Shown piece after piece: positions 50,463 to 59,034 of a DNA stretch of 64,000 nucleotides; within the stretch, counting starts at the first letter, position 1, and every line of letters starts with the position of its first letter. The notes beneath the pieces are model-generated. The model did no database searches, was not told the DNA's origin, and was given only the letters and a program-made list of their open reading frames with translations. The stretch comes from Nocardia bovistercoris (GTDB lineage Bacteria > Actinomycetota > Actinomycetes > Mycobacteriales > Mycobacteriaceae). The translations under genes and the position numbers were made by a program. Where the stretch lies: assembly GCF_015674855.1 (NCBI RefSeq), contig NZ_JADMLG010000005.1:429587-493586 (forward strand). The letters are read 5' to 3'.

Positions 50463-50834
50463 TCAGGCCAACGCGAATTGGTCGTGGCGAACTCCGTCGA
50501 GGAACGCCCGCCATTCTTCCGCCGTGTAGACGAGGGTCGTCTCGACGGCATCGATGAGGGTCGTCGTTCCTGTCGCTGGATCGTGTTCGACGCGAGGGAT
50601 TCCAAGCTCTGTACGTCCAGCCCCGCTGCTGTCGTCACTCACGGTGGACAGGAAGTCAGACCAAAGAGCAACAGGAACGGCGATGATCGGCTGGAGAGAG
50701 GGATCGCCTGCGAACTTGCTATCCCGGATCAGTACCGTGTCGTTGTGGATTCGCACCTCGACGCAGGCGTTGCCGTGGTCGGAGAACGTGGACTTGGTCC
50801 AGGTCGAATCGTTGATTTTCGGAGAGTTACTCAC
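50463..50834 (-). CDS. DUF397 protein, partner of the XRE regulator
   Basis: A 123-residue protein with the DUF397 pattern: WTKSTFSDHGNACVEVRIHN (about residues 12-31), VLIRDSK (about 34-40), and a C-terminal YTAEEWRAFLDGVRHDQFAL. DUF397 genes are found next to XRE/DUF5753 genes across actinobacteria and are often discussed as toxin-antitoxin-like or developmental switches. The GTG at 50834 overlaps the XRE stop by 8 bp. It converges with the MetRS-like gene. Confidence 0.9.
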   Translation of the reverse strand: MSNSPKINDSTWTKSTFSDHGNACVEVRIHNDTVLIRDSKFAGDPSLQPIIAVPVALWSDFLSTVSDDSSGAGRTELGIPRVEHDPATGTTTLIDAVETTLVYTAEEWRAFLDGVRHDQFALA

Positions 50835-51684
50835 GTGCTCTTTCCTTGATCAGGGTCAGAGAATCGGCGGGGTTCAGAGTTTGAGTCAGGGCCTGCGCGT
50901 AGGCGTATGTCAGACTGCTCACTTCGGCGGCATCCTCAACCACGTCGGCCTGTGTAGGCGTTTCGGACCAGCCGAGCGTGGGGAGCTTGGTGCTGCCGAA
51001 GTCGAGAAGATGAAAGGTCGAGCCGCCGAGCGCGGTGCCTTCGGCTGCGGTGAAGGGAATGATCCGGTACTCAATGGTTTCCGGGTTTCGCTCGGCGAGT
51101 TCGATCAAGTGCAGCAGTTGCTCGCGGAGGACATCCGGCCCACCGGTTTGTTGTATCAACGCCGCTTCTGAGAACACTGCCGTGAGGTGCAGGGGGTTCT
51201 CACCGGTCAGTCGGCTCTGGCGTTGCATCCGAACGGCAAGATGTTGTTCGACCTCGAACGGTCGGATCATGGTGTTCGCGGCGATGATGGTGCGGGCGTA
51301 TCCCTCGGATTGCAGTAATCCAGGGATCAGCAAGCTGTTGTAGCAGCGGATGCTGTGAGCGCCGTGCTCCAAGCCGTACAGCTGCTGCATCTCGGGCCTG
51401 ATCAGCGCCGGATGCTTCATCCACCAGCCGCGCTCCTTCGTGGCGGTCTCTCGGAGAGCGACCAGTTCCTCCTGTTCATCGGCATCGCACCCGTATGCCG
51501 CAGCCAACGCTCGCAGCTTGTCGACGGTCAGGATGCGGCTTCCACCGAACACCTGCGACCAGTACGGCCGCGAGATGCCGACGGCGTCCATCACCTCGGC
51601 GTCGTCCAGCTGCGAGTCCTTCCGCAGCTGCACAATCCGAAGCTTGAGTTCCCACCTCGCGACGGTGGGTGACGTGGTCGCCAT
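50827..51684 (-). CDS. XRE regulator with DUF5753-type C-terminus
   Basis: A 285-residue protein. The HTH is at about residues 14-65 (LRIVQLRKDSQLDDAEVMDA, RPYWSQVFGGSRILTVDKLR). The C-terminal domain carries the DUF5753 hallmarks YNSLLIPGLLQSEGYART (about 134-151) and TAVFSEAALIQQTGGPDVLR, and ends with a STFHLLDF segment. It forms the well-known two-gene unit with DUF397. ATG 51684 has GGGAGGA upstream. Its promoter region is shared with the divergent DUF4254/nucleoside-hydrolase operon, so it is a candidate regulator of it (inference). Confidence 0.9.
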   Translation of the reverse strand: MATTSPTVARWELKLRIVQLRKDSQLDDAEVMDAVGISRPYWSQVFGGSRILTVDKLRALAAAYGCDADEQEELVALRETATKERGWWMKHPALIRPEMQQLYGLEHGAHSIRCYNSLLIPGLLQSEGYARTIIAANTMIRPFEVEQHLAVRMQRQSRLTGENPLHLTAVFSEAALIQQTGGPDVLREQLLHLIELAERNPETIEYRIIPFTAAEGTALGGSTFHLLDFGSTKLPTLGWSETPTQADVVEDAAEVSSLTYAYAQALTQTLNPADSLTLIKERARE

Positions 51685-52001
51685 AGCTAAATCCTCCCTC
51701 ATGCATCGCGTGATGCGCACAGTGGTCCAGCGCACGAGTCCAAGAATGATGCTAGTGGAGTTGCGGCAACACATTCAGTTCTTGACGCTGCAAATGTTGC
51801 TGCATTATTTTCTATGTGTCGGCAATCACGATCGCCCGGCGTACCTGACCAGCGGCGCGACGACTCAGCGCAGCGCAGCCAGTGCGCCGCATTAGGCACA
51901 GCAAGGGGTGTCAGCCATGCGGCTTGTTCCGAAAACGACCAGGTTGTCCTGTACACGAGCGCGAATCGCGGATCCAATCGGGGACGCCCAAAGACTCTCG
52001 A
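51685..52001 (+). promoter_or_regulatory. Divergent promoter region with a sigma-70-like promoter
   Basis: On the plus strand TTGACG (51782-51787), an 18-bp spacer and TATTTT (51806-51811) form a plausible promoter for the downstream operon. The stretch 51770-51830 is AT-rich. No gene is seen in the remainder. Confidence 0.4.
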
Positions 52002-52175
52002 ATGGCGGGCGAGATGAGGGGTGAACAGGTCACGGCATCGGCGGCGGCGATCAGGGCATTCGGTGAGGGGGCCGCGCGGGGGCATGTGGACGCTGCGGTG
52101 GAGCGCGCGGAACTCGAAGCCGATCTGGCGGCAGTGGTGCTGCCGAAGCTGGATGTGTGGACGGCGGTGTCATGA
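52002..52175 (+). CDS. Possible 57-residue protein heading the DUF4254 operon
   Basis: A short acidic, Ala/Glu-rich frame (MAGEMRGEQVTASAAAIRAF, then ERAELEADLAAVVLPKLDVW). It is helical in character with no recognised family. ATG 52014 is an alternative start. It is supported only by sequence character and by its place between the promoter-like site and the first DUF4254 gene. Confidence 0.35.
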   Translation: MAGEMRGEQVTASAAAIRAFGEGAARGHVDAAVERAELEADLAAVVLPKLDVWTAVS

Positions 52176-52260
52176 TGCTGGACAGATGCCGTAGCGCCGC
52201 CGAATTCACCGTCCGCGATCACCTCGCGCCACCGCGTGTGCGGCGGGTGGAGGTATGACG

Positions 52261-52716
52261 ATGGCGGCGACCTCGCACTACACGGCACGGCTGCTGCCTT
52301 CGGGTGAGGAGTTGTGCGCGGCGATTCTCGGGCACCATGTCGGCGGGCATCCGTTGAGCCGGATCGCGGCGCGACTCGGGGTGCTGTACCGACACGAGGC
52401 CGGACACACGCTTACCGAGTGTGGTTGCGACAGGACCGAGTTGGTGCTCGCCGCCGACGAGTGGACGGCGGTGTGTTTGCCGGTGCCGCGTTCGGGTGCC
52501 CGCCTGCATACCGAGTCGTTGGGTGCGGTGATCGATCGGTTGGCTCGGCTGCAAGTGGGCGCGTATCGGTTGTTGTTGACCGTGGAGGACGTGCGCGATC
52601 CACGGGTGCATACGGCGTGGTATCGGTTGGCCGAGTTGGTCGATGGTTACACCGATCTCGCCGACGCGCTGGTCGGGCGGGTAGTGCGGTTGCCGGCGCT
52701 CGGGGACGGCCGGTGA
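52261..52716 (+). CDS. DUF4254 protein (copy 1)
   Basis: A 151-residue protein. The N-terminal LLPSGEELCAAILGH (about residues 10-24) is followed by the DUF4254 core LHTESLGAVIDRLARLQVGA (about 80-99) and VHTAWYRLAELVDGYTDLAD (about 116-135) and ends VVRLP. This matches the actinobacterial DUF4254 family, whose function is unknown; the conserved His, Trp and Glu residues suggest an all-helical fold. The second ATG, at 52261, is preferred because GGAGGT (52249-52254) then lies at a 6-nt spacing. The stop overlaps the next ATG (TGATG), linking it to copy 2. Confidence 0.82.
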   Translation: MAATSHYTARLLPSGEELCAAILGHHVGGHPLSRIAARLGVLYRHEAGHTLTECGCDRTELVLAADEWTAVCLPVPRSGARLHTESLGAVIDRLARLQVGAYRLLLTVEDVRDPRVHTAWYRLAELVDGYTDLADALVGRVVRLPALGDGR

Positions 52717-53162
52717 TGGCCGGTCCGCGCCCGCTGTTGCCGTCCAGGGACGAACTTCTCGCCGCCTGCCGTGGTTTCCCCGGGGTGGGCGATGATCCGG
52801 TGTCGACGGCGGCGGCGGAGTTGGCGGTACTGCACCGCCGCCGTGAACGGATCCCGTATTCGGCGCTCGCGGACAGCGATACCGATCGCGCCGCCCGGAT
52901 GCGCGAGATCGACGCCTGGACACGGCTGGTGATCCCGGAACCCGCCCGCGACGCGCGGCTCTACCCACTCACGATGGGGCAGGTCATCGACCGCCTCGCC
53001 GAGTCGGCCGCGCTCACCCACACCGTCCTGGCCGAAGGTTCGGACCGCGTGTTCTGGGAGGCGAGCGAGACCGTCGACGACCTCGCCCACGCCTACAGCG
53101 GCCTCGTCGCGCGTCTGCTCGCCGGCACCCGACGACTACCGCCGACCTTCTCCTCGCCCTGA
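52716..53162 (+). CDS. DUF4254 protein (copy 2)
   Basis: A 148-residue paralogue of the preceding protein. LLPSRDELLAACRGFPG (about residues 7-23), ELAVLHRRRERIPY (about 36-49), REIDAWTRLVIPEP (about 69-82), PLTMGQVIDRLAESAALTH (about 92-110) and the ending LLAGTRRLP follow the DUF4254 pattern. The HxAWYRLAELVDGY motif is reduced to VFWEASETVDDLAHAYSGLV. The start codon overlaps copy 1's stop. The family has no assigned reaction. Confidence 0.8.
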   Translation: MAGPRPLLPSRDELLAACRGFPGVGDDPVSTAAAELAVLHRRRERIPYSALADSDTDRAARMREIDAWTRLVIPEPARDARLYPLTMGQVIDRLAESAALTHTVLAEGSDRVFWEASETVDDLAHAYSGLVARLLAGTRRLPPTFSSP

Positions 53163-53225
53163 CTCACCCACCGGACACCTCCGGATCCTCTCCACCACCG
53201 AAGCGCACGGCCTGGACCTGGTCGC

Positions 53226-53861
53226 GTGCGTCCCCTACCCGCCCCGAGTGTGAGGAGCACCCCGATTTCCCGACAGCGCAAGCCTTTCCAGCACCACAAG
53301 CCGCCCCTGCACAACAGGCCGTCTCAGCGTTGCAGCGGGTTGCCGAACATGTCTCGGCTGCAACAACTCTGGAACGTTCCCGGCCCGAGATCCGACCTCG
53401 AACGCGCCACCCATGTGTGTCTGACCTTGTGGTGTCACCACCTCGCCGATCTGGATCCGCACGTGGTGGACATGAGCGTGTTCGACCGCCGCGACGCCGT
53501 GCGCGAGCCCACGACCACGCTCACACGGGTCATCGATGACGAGGTGACCTGGCAGCTGGGCAACCACCCAGATGCCGTCACGATGATCACCGACGACGAC
53601 CCCACCCCCACCGTCGGCGAGCTGGTGGCCCAGATCGCCTTCTACACCGTCCTGCTCGAGACATGGCGACCCGTACACGGTCATCCGATCTCCGAGGACT
53701 TCCTCGCACTCGGCCATCTCTACGACTCGGTGATCACCGGACTCAACACCGGGCACGCCCGTCAACACCGCCGACACGCCACCGGCACGCCCCCCATCGC
53801 CAGACCCGCGCGTATCCGCCTGATCGCCACCGACAAGGGGCCGGCGGTGATCACGTGGTGA
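53226..53861 (+). CDS. Diverged DUF4254-related protein A
   Basis: A 211-residue protein (start uncertain; ATG 53349 would give 170). It shares with the proteins at 57.4 and 58.3 kb the order RLxxLW (here RLQQLWNVPG), IDDEVTWQLGNHPDAVTMIT (about residues 101-120), a TVGELVAQIAFYTVLL helix (about 128-143) and an ending HARQHRRHATGTPPI. The last part is weakly like the C-terminal DUF4254 helices, so I treat these as a paralogous branch. No catalytic motif is recognised. The stop overlaps the GTG start of the methyltransferase gene (GTGA). Confidence 0.65.
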   Translation: MRPLPAPSVRSTPISRQRKPFQHHKPPLHNRPSQRCSGLPNMSRLQQLWNVPGPRSDLERATHVCLTLWCHHLADLDPHVVDMSVFDRRDAVREPTTTLTRVIDDEVTWQLGNHPDAVTMITDDDPTPTVGELVAQIAFYTVLLETWRPVHGHPISEDFLALGHLYDSVITGLNTGHARQHRRHATGTPPIARPARIRLIATDKGPAVITW

Positions 53862-54746
53862 ACTCCTGCCCGAACTGCGGCCACCCCGACCAGCCTCCCG
53901 CCACCACAGCACCACCGCTCGACGGTGATACGGCGATCGACCTCGACCACGCGCTCGAGGTGGAGTTGTCGGGTCCGACCCACGCCCGCGTGCTGGACGC
54001 GTTGCTGCCCTACGACCTGAGTACTCCCGCACACAAGCTCGACCTGGTCGTGGGCAAGAACCATTTCGGCCTCGACCGGTCGATGGTCTCCCTGCTCGAC
54101 ATCCTCGCCCCACGTCTGCGCACAAGCGTCCGGGCCGGGCGGGAGTTCCTGCTGCGCGGTCACAGGGCTGTCCCGGTCCGGGGTGGAGCAGTTCGTGGTC
54201 ATCGGCTGCGGTTACCCCCGCCCCGACGACATTCACCACCTCGCTCGCCGCACCTGCCCGGGGGCGGCGGTGGTGTATCTCGATGACGGACTGATCGTCT
54301 CGGCACACGCCCGCGCGCTGACCGAACCCCAGGCCCTCTACCACCGGACGGACCTCGCCGACCCGGCCGCGATCCTGTCCGCCATCGAAGGCACCCGTGC
54401 CCGCCTCGGCGGTATCGACACCACCCGGCCCGTGGGACTGGTGTTCGGGCAGATGAGCCTGGAACAACTCACCGACCCCGCCCCGCTCGTCGGCGGCCTC
54501 GTCGCGGCCCTGCCCGCCGGGCATCTCGTGATCACCCACCTCGGACCGACACCGACCGACCCGGACACCGCCACCGCTGCGGCCACCGTCTACGCCAAAC
54601 ACCGTCTACGCCTGCGTCCCCGCACCCACGACCAGCTCACCACCCTGCTCACCGGCCTCGAGGTGACCGAACCCGGCATCGTGCCCGCCACCGAGTGGCG
54701 ACCCGACACCACCCACCCACCCGTCACCGCCTCGGCGGCCTGCTAG
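53858..54746 (+). pseudogene. SAM-dependent methyltransferase (PF04672/DUF574-like), frameshifted
   Basis: Two adjacent frames together make one S-adenosyl methyltransferase. Frame 1 (from GTG 53858) has a CPNC start, HARVLDALLPYDLSTPAHKL, LVVGKNHFGLDRSM and SVRAGREFLLR. Frame 2 continues AVTGLSRSGVEQFVVIGCGY, PRPDDIHHLARRTCPGAAVVYLDD (quoted in part), and ends with EPGIVPATEWRPD. The switch is near 54154-54160: the sequence CTGCTGCGCGGTC would keep frame with two more bases (CTGCTGCGCGCGGTC). The SAM loop reads VVIGCGYP where the family has a DLGTGxP-like motif, so Asp is missing. A decayed gene, a sequencing error in a GC run, or a programmed shift are all possible. Confidence 0.75.
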
Positions 54747-54914
54747 GCGGCCGTAACCCGCTGGGGCGACACCCAATGACCGCCCCCCACCGCCGTGGCC
54801 GACACCGGCCACACGAGAGCGGTCGATCCTGCCCGAGTTCACCTCGGCCACAACCAGACTCGCTCGGATTCCGCACCACCCACCACAACACACACCGATG
54901 AAAGAGAGTCCACC

Positions 54915-55841
54915 ATGTCCACCACTTCCCCCCGAACCGACAGGCCGCTCATCAGCACCGACCCCGGCGGGCGGGTCATCCTGTCCACCGACATCGGCTA
55001 CGACCCCGACGACACCTTCGCCCTCATCGCCGCCGCCCACCAGATCGAAGACCTGATCGTGATCACCACCGACGAAATCGGCGGACAACGCGCGAAACTC
55101 GCCCGACGACTGTTGGACACGTTGGGGCGCAACGACGTCGAGGTGATCGAAGGCATCGACCTCGGCGGGCAGCGCTGGTTCGTGCCCGCCCCCGACCAAC
55201 CCATATCCGAGGCCCCCGAGTCGGCCGCGGGCGCGGACCTCGAACGCGCGCAGACCTGGGTCGGCCGCGTGCTCGACCTCGTCCTCGACACCAGCCACCC
55301 CGTGCGCTGGGTCGGGTGCGGGCCGATGAGCGAGCTCTCGGCACTGCTCACCGTGGCACCGGACCTGGCCGAACAGATCATCGTGACCCAAATGGGCGGC
55401 GCGCTCGACCACCCCCGCACACCCGAACACGCCGAACACAACCTCGCGACCAACCCCCTCGCCGCCGGCGTCGCCCTCCGAATCCTGCCCGCGCCGCACC
55501 TGGTCCTGGCCGACCACACCGAACACCCCACCATCCGCCTCACCCCCGACACACCACTCATCCAAACCCTGGACTCCGACACCGCGCCCGAATGGGCACG
55601 ACTGACCTCGGAGCATTTCCATCGGTGGGTCGCGCGCGGATACACCGGCTCCTGGATGCACGACCCCCTCGCCCTGACCGCCGCCCTCGGACACCCTTTT
55701 GTCTCCTTCGCCGAGACGCGGATACGGATCGGTGAGGACGCCCGCCTCTACCGCGACCCCTACGGGCGAACCATGAAGCTCTCCCACAGCGTGGACTACG
55801 AGGCGTTCCTGGCCTGGCTGTACAAGGTGATCTCGTGGTGA
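54915..55841 (+). CDS. Nucleoside hydrolase-like protein (copy 1)
   Basis: A 308-residue member of the inosine-uridine nucleoside hydrolase superfamily. The calcium-site motif is VILSTDIGYDPDDTFALIAA (about residues 21-40), of the D-x-G-x-DPDD variety. It is followed by VIEGIDLGG (about 77-85), VTQMGGAL (about 157-164) and HDPLALTAALGHPF (about 252-265), which carries the His-Asp of the active site. Such enzymes cleave the N-glycosidic bond of ribonucleosides; the variant loop suggests a different substrate, such as a nucleoside derivative (inference). ATG 54915 follows AAAGAGAG. It shares about the whole fold with the protein at 56248. Confidence 0.82.
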   Translation: MSTTSPRTDRPLISTDPGGRVILSTDIGYDPDDTFALIAAAHQIEDLIVITTDEIGGQRAKLARRLLDTLGRNDVEVIEGIDLGGQRWFVPAPDQPISEAPESAAGADLERAQTWVGRVLDLVLDTSHPVRWVGCGPMSELSALLTVAPDLAEQIIVTQMGGALDHPRTPEHAEHNLATNPLAAGVALRILPAPHLVLADHTEHPTIRLTPDTPLIQTLDSDTAPEWARLTSEHFHRWVARGYTGSWMHDPLALTAALGHPFVSFAETRIRIGEDARLYRDPYGRTMKLSHSVDYEAFLAWLYKVISW

Positions 55842-56251
55842 CCCACGACCGACCCACACCATCACCGGAACCGATACCGGGCGTGGACGCGCCGCTCTCA
55901 CCGCGTCGCCCGCGCGTCGAGTCCACAACCGCCCACCGACCCGTGCTGCTGGTGCAGCTCAGCGATTTCGCCCGCGCCGAGTGCGCCGTCGATCCCGGTG
56001 AACTGCACCCCGACAACGCGATCGGCGTCCTGGCCCACCACCACGACTGCCCCTTCCCCTGCATACCCAACGAACGCGCCACAGCGGCACTGGCCCTCCG
56101 ATACCAGGGCACCTCACCCCCCGACCCCGACGAACTCCACCGACGACTGGCCGAACTGGTCCGCGAATACCTGCGCCGAATCGCCCAACGCGCCGACCAA
56201 CCAGCGAACCCGCACCCCTACCGGCCCGGGAGCGGGCAGGTGAACAGATGA
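55838..56251 (+). CDS. Hypothetical protein between the two nucleoside hydrolases
   Basis: A 137-residue protein of no family I recognise. The N-terminal 35 residues are Pro/Arg-rich; the middle has VLLVQLSDFARAECAVDPGE (about residues 36-55) and HHHDCPFPCIPNERAT (about 66-81), with three Cys and a His run that could bind metal. The C-terminal helix is RRLAELVREYLRRIAQRADQ. It starts at GTG overlapping the hydrolase stop (GTGA) and its own stop overlaps the next ATG (ATGA), so it is locked between the two hydrolases. Confidence 0.65.
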   Translation: MTHDRPTPSPEPIPGVDAPLSPRRPRVESTTAHRPVLLVQLSDFARAECAVDPGELHPDNAIGVLAHHHDCPFPCIPNERATAALALRYQGTSPPDPDELHRRLAELVREYLRRIAQRADQPANPHPYRPGSGQVNR

Positions 56252-57417
56252 CGACCAGCCACTTCCCGGTCCGGCTGCCACGGCACCAACTCGCCATCCT
56301 GGCCCTCCACGCCGGCATCCGCGACCAGAAACCCGAGGAACTGTTGCAGGAGTTGGTGATCACCGGCATCGACCGCCTCCACACCCCCGAGGTCATCGAC
56401 GCCGGACTCGAACACGCACGGCAACAACTCCTCACCCAAGCACGCCGAATCCGACACGAACCAGCCCACCACCAGCAAGGACAACCCCCCACCATGTCGA
56501 CCCCACAAGCTTCCACCGACCCGACCGGCACCGAGCCCGGTGGGTTGGTGATCCTGTCCACCGACATCGGCTACGACCCCGACGATTTCGTCAACCTCCT
56601 CTTCGCCGCCCACCACATCCCACCCGGACACCTGGTCGTCATCACCAGCGACGAGGTCAGCGGCCTACGCGCCCGGCTCGCCCGCCGAATACTCGACATG
56701 ATGGGCCGTAGCGAGGTCCGCGTGATCGAGGGCATCGACCTCGGCGGGCCACGCCGCTACCTGCCTGACCCCGACCAACACATCCCCGACTACGTCCTGC
56801 CCTCTTTCGAGGAGGAGCAGGACCGGCACGGCGCGATGATCGCCCGACTCGCCGACGTCCTCGACTCCCACCCCGGGCCGGTGCGGTGGGTCGGATGCGG
56901 GGCCATGACCGAACTCGCCACCCTGCTGAAGTGGGCACCCCACCTCGCCGACCAGCTGGACATCACCCAGATGGGCGGCTGGCTCCGTCACTACCGTGAC
57001 CCCGACCTCGCTTCCCACAACTTCCGCATAGACCCCCTCTCGGCCGGGCTCGCCCTACGCGCGGCACACACACCACGGCTGGTCATGTCCGAACACACCA
57101 ACCACCCCGCCATCCGCGTCACCGACACCTGGCCACTGATCCACGCCCTGGCCGCCGACACCGCCCCGCCGTGGGCGCACCTGTTGGGCGAGCACTTCCA
57201 ACGCTGGTTCACCCGCAAAGACGGGTCCTGGCTCCACGACCCGCTCACCCTCTCGGCCGCGCTCGGACAACCTTTCGTGGAATTCACCGAAGAACGCATC
57301 CGCGTTGCCGAAGACGCCCGCCTGTATCCCGACCCGCACGGGCGACCCTTGCGGGTCTCGGCGGCGGTCGACTACGACGGGTTCCTCGGCTGGTTCCACG
57401 AGGCATTCGCATGGTGA
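56248..57417 (+). CDS. Nucleoside hydrolase-like protein with N-terminal helical (RHH-like) extension
   Basis: A 389-residue protein. Residues 1-75 (RLPRHQLAILALHAGIRDQK, EELLQELVITGIDRLHTPEV) look like a small ribbon-helix-helix or coiled segment. The rest is a nucleoside hydrolase: VILSTDIGYDPDDFVNLLFA (about 100-119), VIEGIDLGG, ITQMGGWLRHY (about 233) and HDPLTLSAALGQPF (about 331). The ATG at 56248 overlaps the upstream stop, supporting the long form. An internal ATG near 56494 with AAGGAC upstream resembles the start of copy 1, so a short form may also be made. Substrate unknown; the DPDD loop is the same as copy 1. Confidence 0.8.
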   Translation: MTTSHFPVRLPRHQLAILALHAGIRDQKPEELLQELVITGIDRLHTPEVIDAGLEHARQQLLTQARRIRHEPAHHQQGQPPTMSTPQASTDPTGTEPGGLVILSTDIGYDPDDFVNLLFAAHHIPPGHLVVITSDEVSGLRARLARRILDMMGRSEVRVIEGIDLGGPRRYLPDPDQHIPDYVLPSFEEEQDRHGAMIARLADVLDSHPGPVRWVGCGAMTELATLLKWAPHLADQLDITQMGGWLRHYRDPDLASHNFRIDPLSAGLALRAAHTPRLVMSEHTNHPAIRVTDTWPLIHALAADTAPPWAHLLGEHFQRWFTRKDGSWLHDPLTLSAALGQPFVEFTEERIRVAEDARLYPDPHGRPLRVSAAVDYDGFLGWFHEAFAW

Positions 57418-57986
57418 ACCCCGCCGACACCGCCTCGCCCACAAGGCATCCGGCGTTGCCCGACATCGAACGCCTGCTCATGGTGTGGGAACACCGCGAC
57501 ACCCCCGCCACCGAGTTCGAACGCCTCAGCCTGCTCTACCGCGACACCTGGACCGACTACCTCACCGGAATGCACATCCTCGACGTCGCCGACTGGCTCG
57601 ACACCGACACACCCCGCCCCATCGACACCACCGTCGCGCAACTCGCACGCACTCTTGATGACCACGCCGCCCTCGCACTCGGCGCCACACCCGAGTCAGT
57701 GACCCTGATCGAGGACGAGTCCGAGGAATACACCCTTGGTGAGACCATCGGACGCGCCACCATGCTCGCGGTCCTGCTCGACCTATGGCCCGACATCAGC
57801 GAAGACGTCCTCGCCCGCCGATTCAACTGGGCCACACGCGGATACGACCTCACCCTCACCCACCTCCACACCGGACACGCCCGACTCCTACGCCGCCGAT
57901 CCCACCGCCTCCCACCACCCTGTATCAGCACCGAAACCACACCCGGCGAGAGCGAGAACGAAACGATCCGACTCCACACAACCTGA
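57411..57986 (+). CDS. Diverged DUF4254-related protein B
   Basis: A 191-residue paralogue of proteins A and C: IERLLMVWEHRDTPATEFER (about residues 19-38), LARTLDDHAALALGATPESV (about 79-98), TLIEDESEEYTLGETIGRAT (about 99-118) and a C-terminal GHARLLRRRSHRLPPP. It is acidic in the middle and basic at the end. The start codon overlaps the hydrolase stop region (ATG 57411 or GTG 57414). No enzyme motif is recognised. Presence beside each hydrolase suggests a shared complex or substrate (inference). Confidence 0.65.
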   Translation: MVNPADTASPTRHPALPDIERLLMVWEHRDTPATEFERLSLLYRDTWTDYLTGMHILDVADWLDTDTPRPIDTTVAQLARTLDDHAALALGATPESVTLIEDESEEYTLGETIGRATMLAVLLDLWPDISEDVLARRFNWATRGYDLTLTHLHTGHARLLRRRSHRLPPPCISTETTPGESENETIRLHTT

Positions 57987-58326
57987 CCCTGCAATAGACA
58001 ACAACCACCAGTAGGACAACACCCGGGGCGGGCAGCGCACATCCTCGCCCGCCTCGACCTACGTGACAAGCCTTATCAGTTCGCCCCCCGGGACAGCCGA
58101 CCCCGGCACGCCTCGCACAGGCACTCACCGGGCCACGGCCGACGTCGAGTAACTCGCCCACCCCCACACCGACCCGACCGAGGAGAGCGCGGCGATTCCC
58201 GGTGACCTGCACCCACCACCATCGGGCCCGGCCATCACCCGGCAACTGATCCCCCCGGCCCCCGTCCCGACATCCCCGGTGACGGGTCCGTCCCCCTGTC
58301 ATTCCTTCGAGAAGAGCAACTCCGCC
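57987..58326. other. Spacer without a clear gene
   Basis: 340 bp. GGTGAC...GTCACC-like and CCGGTGACGGG elements are present but no strong hairpin. A Pro-rich frame runs in phase into the next gene from about 58193, without a good start codon. Otherwise nothing is seen. Confidence 0.35.
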
Positions 58327-58869
58327 ATGTCGACAACCACAACCGTCCCGTCCCGTCGCCGCCCGATACCAGGCGCGGACCGCCTGTTGATGCTGTGGCA
58401 ATGCGCCGACGTGCCGATATCGCCGCTGGAACACGCCGCGCTGATATGCGGGCATCTCTGGGTACTCACCGCCAACGACGAGAACAACTGGGACGCGCTA
58501 TCGCACCTCGGCGCGGGCGGTACCTCCCCTGAACTCGAGGGACTCGACCGCGAGGTCGTGCGCGCGATGGACGACGAGATCACCTGGTACCTCGGCAACC
58601 GACCCGACACGGTGCACCTGCTCGACAACGACTCCCCCGAAAGGACGGTCGGACAGATGATCTCCCGGCTCGCGGTACTGGCCACCCCACTCCTGTACTG
58701 GGAAGGCGGCCCCCACCAATGCCCGTTCTACCCCCGATTCCGCGCGATCGGCGACGAATACGACGCCCTGACCGACGCACTGATCGCAGGCTATCGACGC
58801 CAGCCCCGCCAACGCGCCGACGGCACGCCCCCGATACCCCCACCGCTCCAATTCCGGACACGCCGATGA
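58327..58869 (+). CDS. Diverged DUF4254-related protein C
   Basis: A 180-residue paralogue of A and B: PGADRLLMLWQCADVPISPL (about residues 16-35), REVVRAMDDEITWYLGNRPD (about 78-97), TVHLLDNDSPERTVGQMISR (about 98-117), a helix LAVLATPLLYW, and the family ending AGYRRQPRQRADGTPPIPPP. With A it shares the DDE(I/V)TWxLGN segment, the most conserved piece of this branch. ATG 58327 has only a weak ribosome site (GAGAAGAG). Its stop overlaps a further short frame. Confidence 0.65.
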   Translation: MSTTTTVPSRRRPIPGADRLLMLWQCADVPISPLEHAALICGHLWVLTANDENNWDALSHLGAGGTSPELEGLDREVVRAMDDEITWYLGNRPDTVHLLDNDSPERTVGQMISRLAVLATPLLYWEGGPHQCPFYPRFRAIGDEYDALTDALIAGYRRQPRQRADGTPPIPPPLQFRTRR

Positions 58870-59009
58870 AGCACCGCATCGCGCCACGCCCCGCACTCGA
58901 TCGACCCCGACCCGTCTCGCCTGATCGAAAGGAGTGGATATACGCACTCGAGTCCCAACCCCAGCCCCAATCACAGGCACGCCCCCCGACGACTTGTCCG
59001 CGCGGCTGA
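58866..59009 (+). CDS. Possible 47-residue coupled peptide
   Basis: ATG 58866 overlaps the stop of the preceding gene (ATGA). The product is Arg/Pro/Gln-rich (MKHRIAPRPALDRPRPVSPD ... QPQPQSQARPP). Support is only the overlap; it may be fortuitous. Confidence 0.3.
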   Translation: MKHRIAPRPALDRPRPVSPDRKEWIYALESQPQPQSQARPPTTCPRG

Positions 59010-59034
59010 ACCGTGGCCCGTCGGTGGGATAGGG

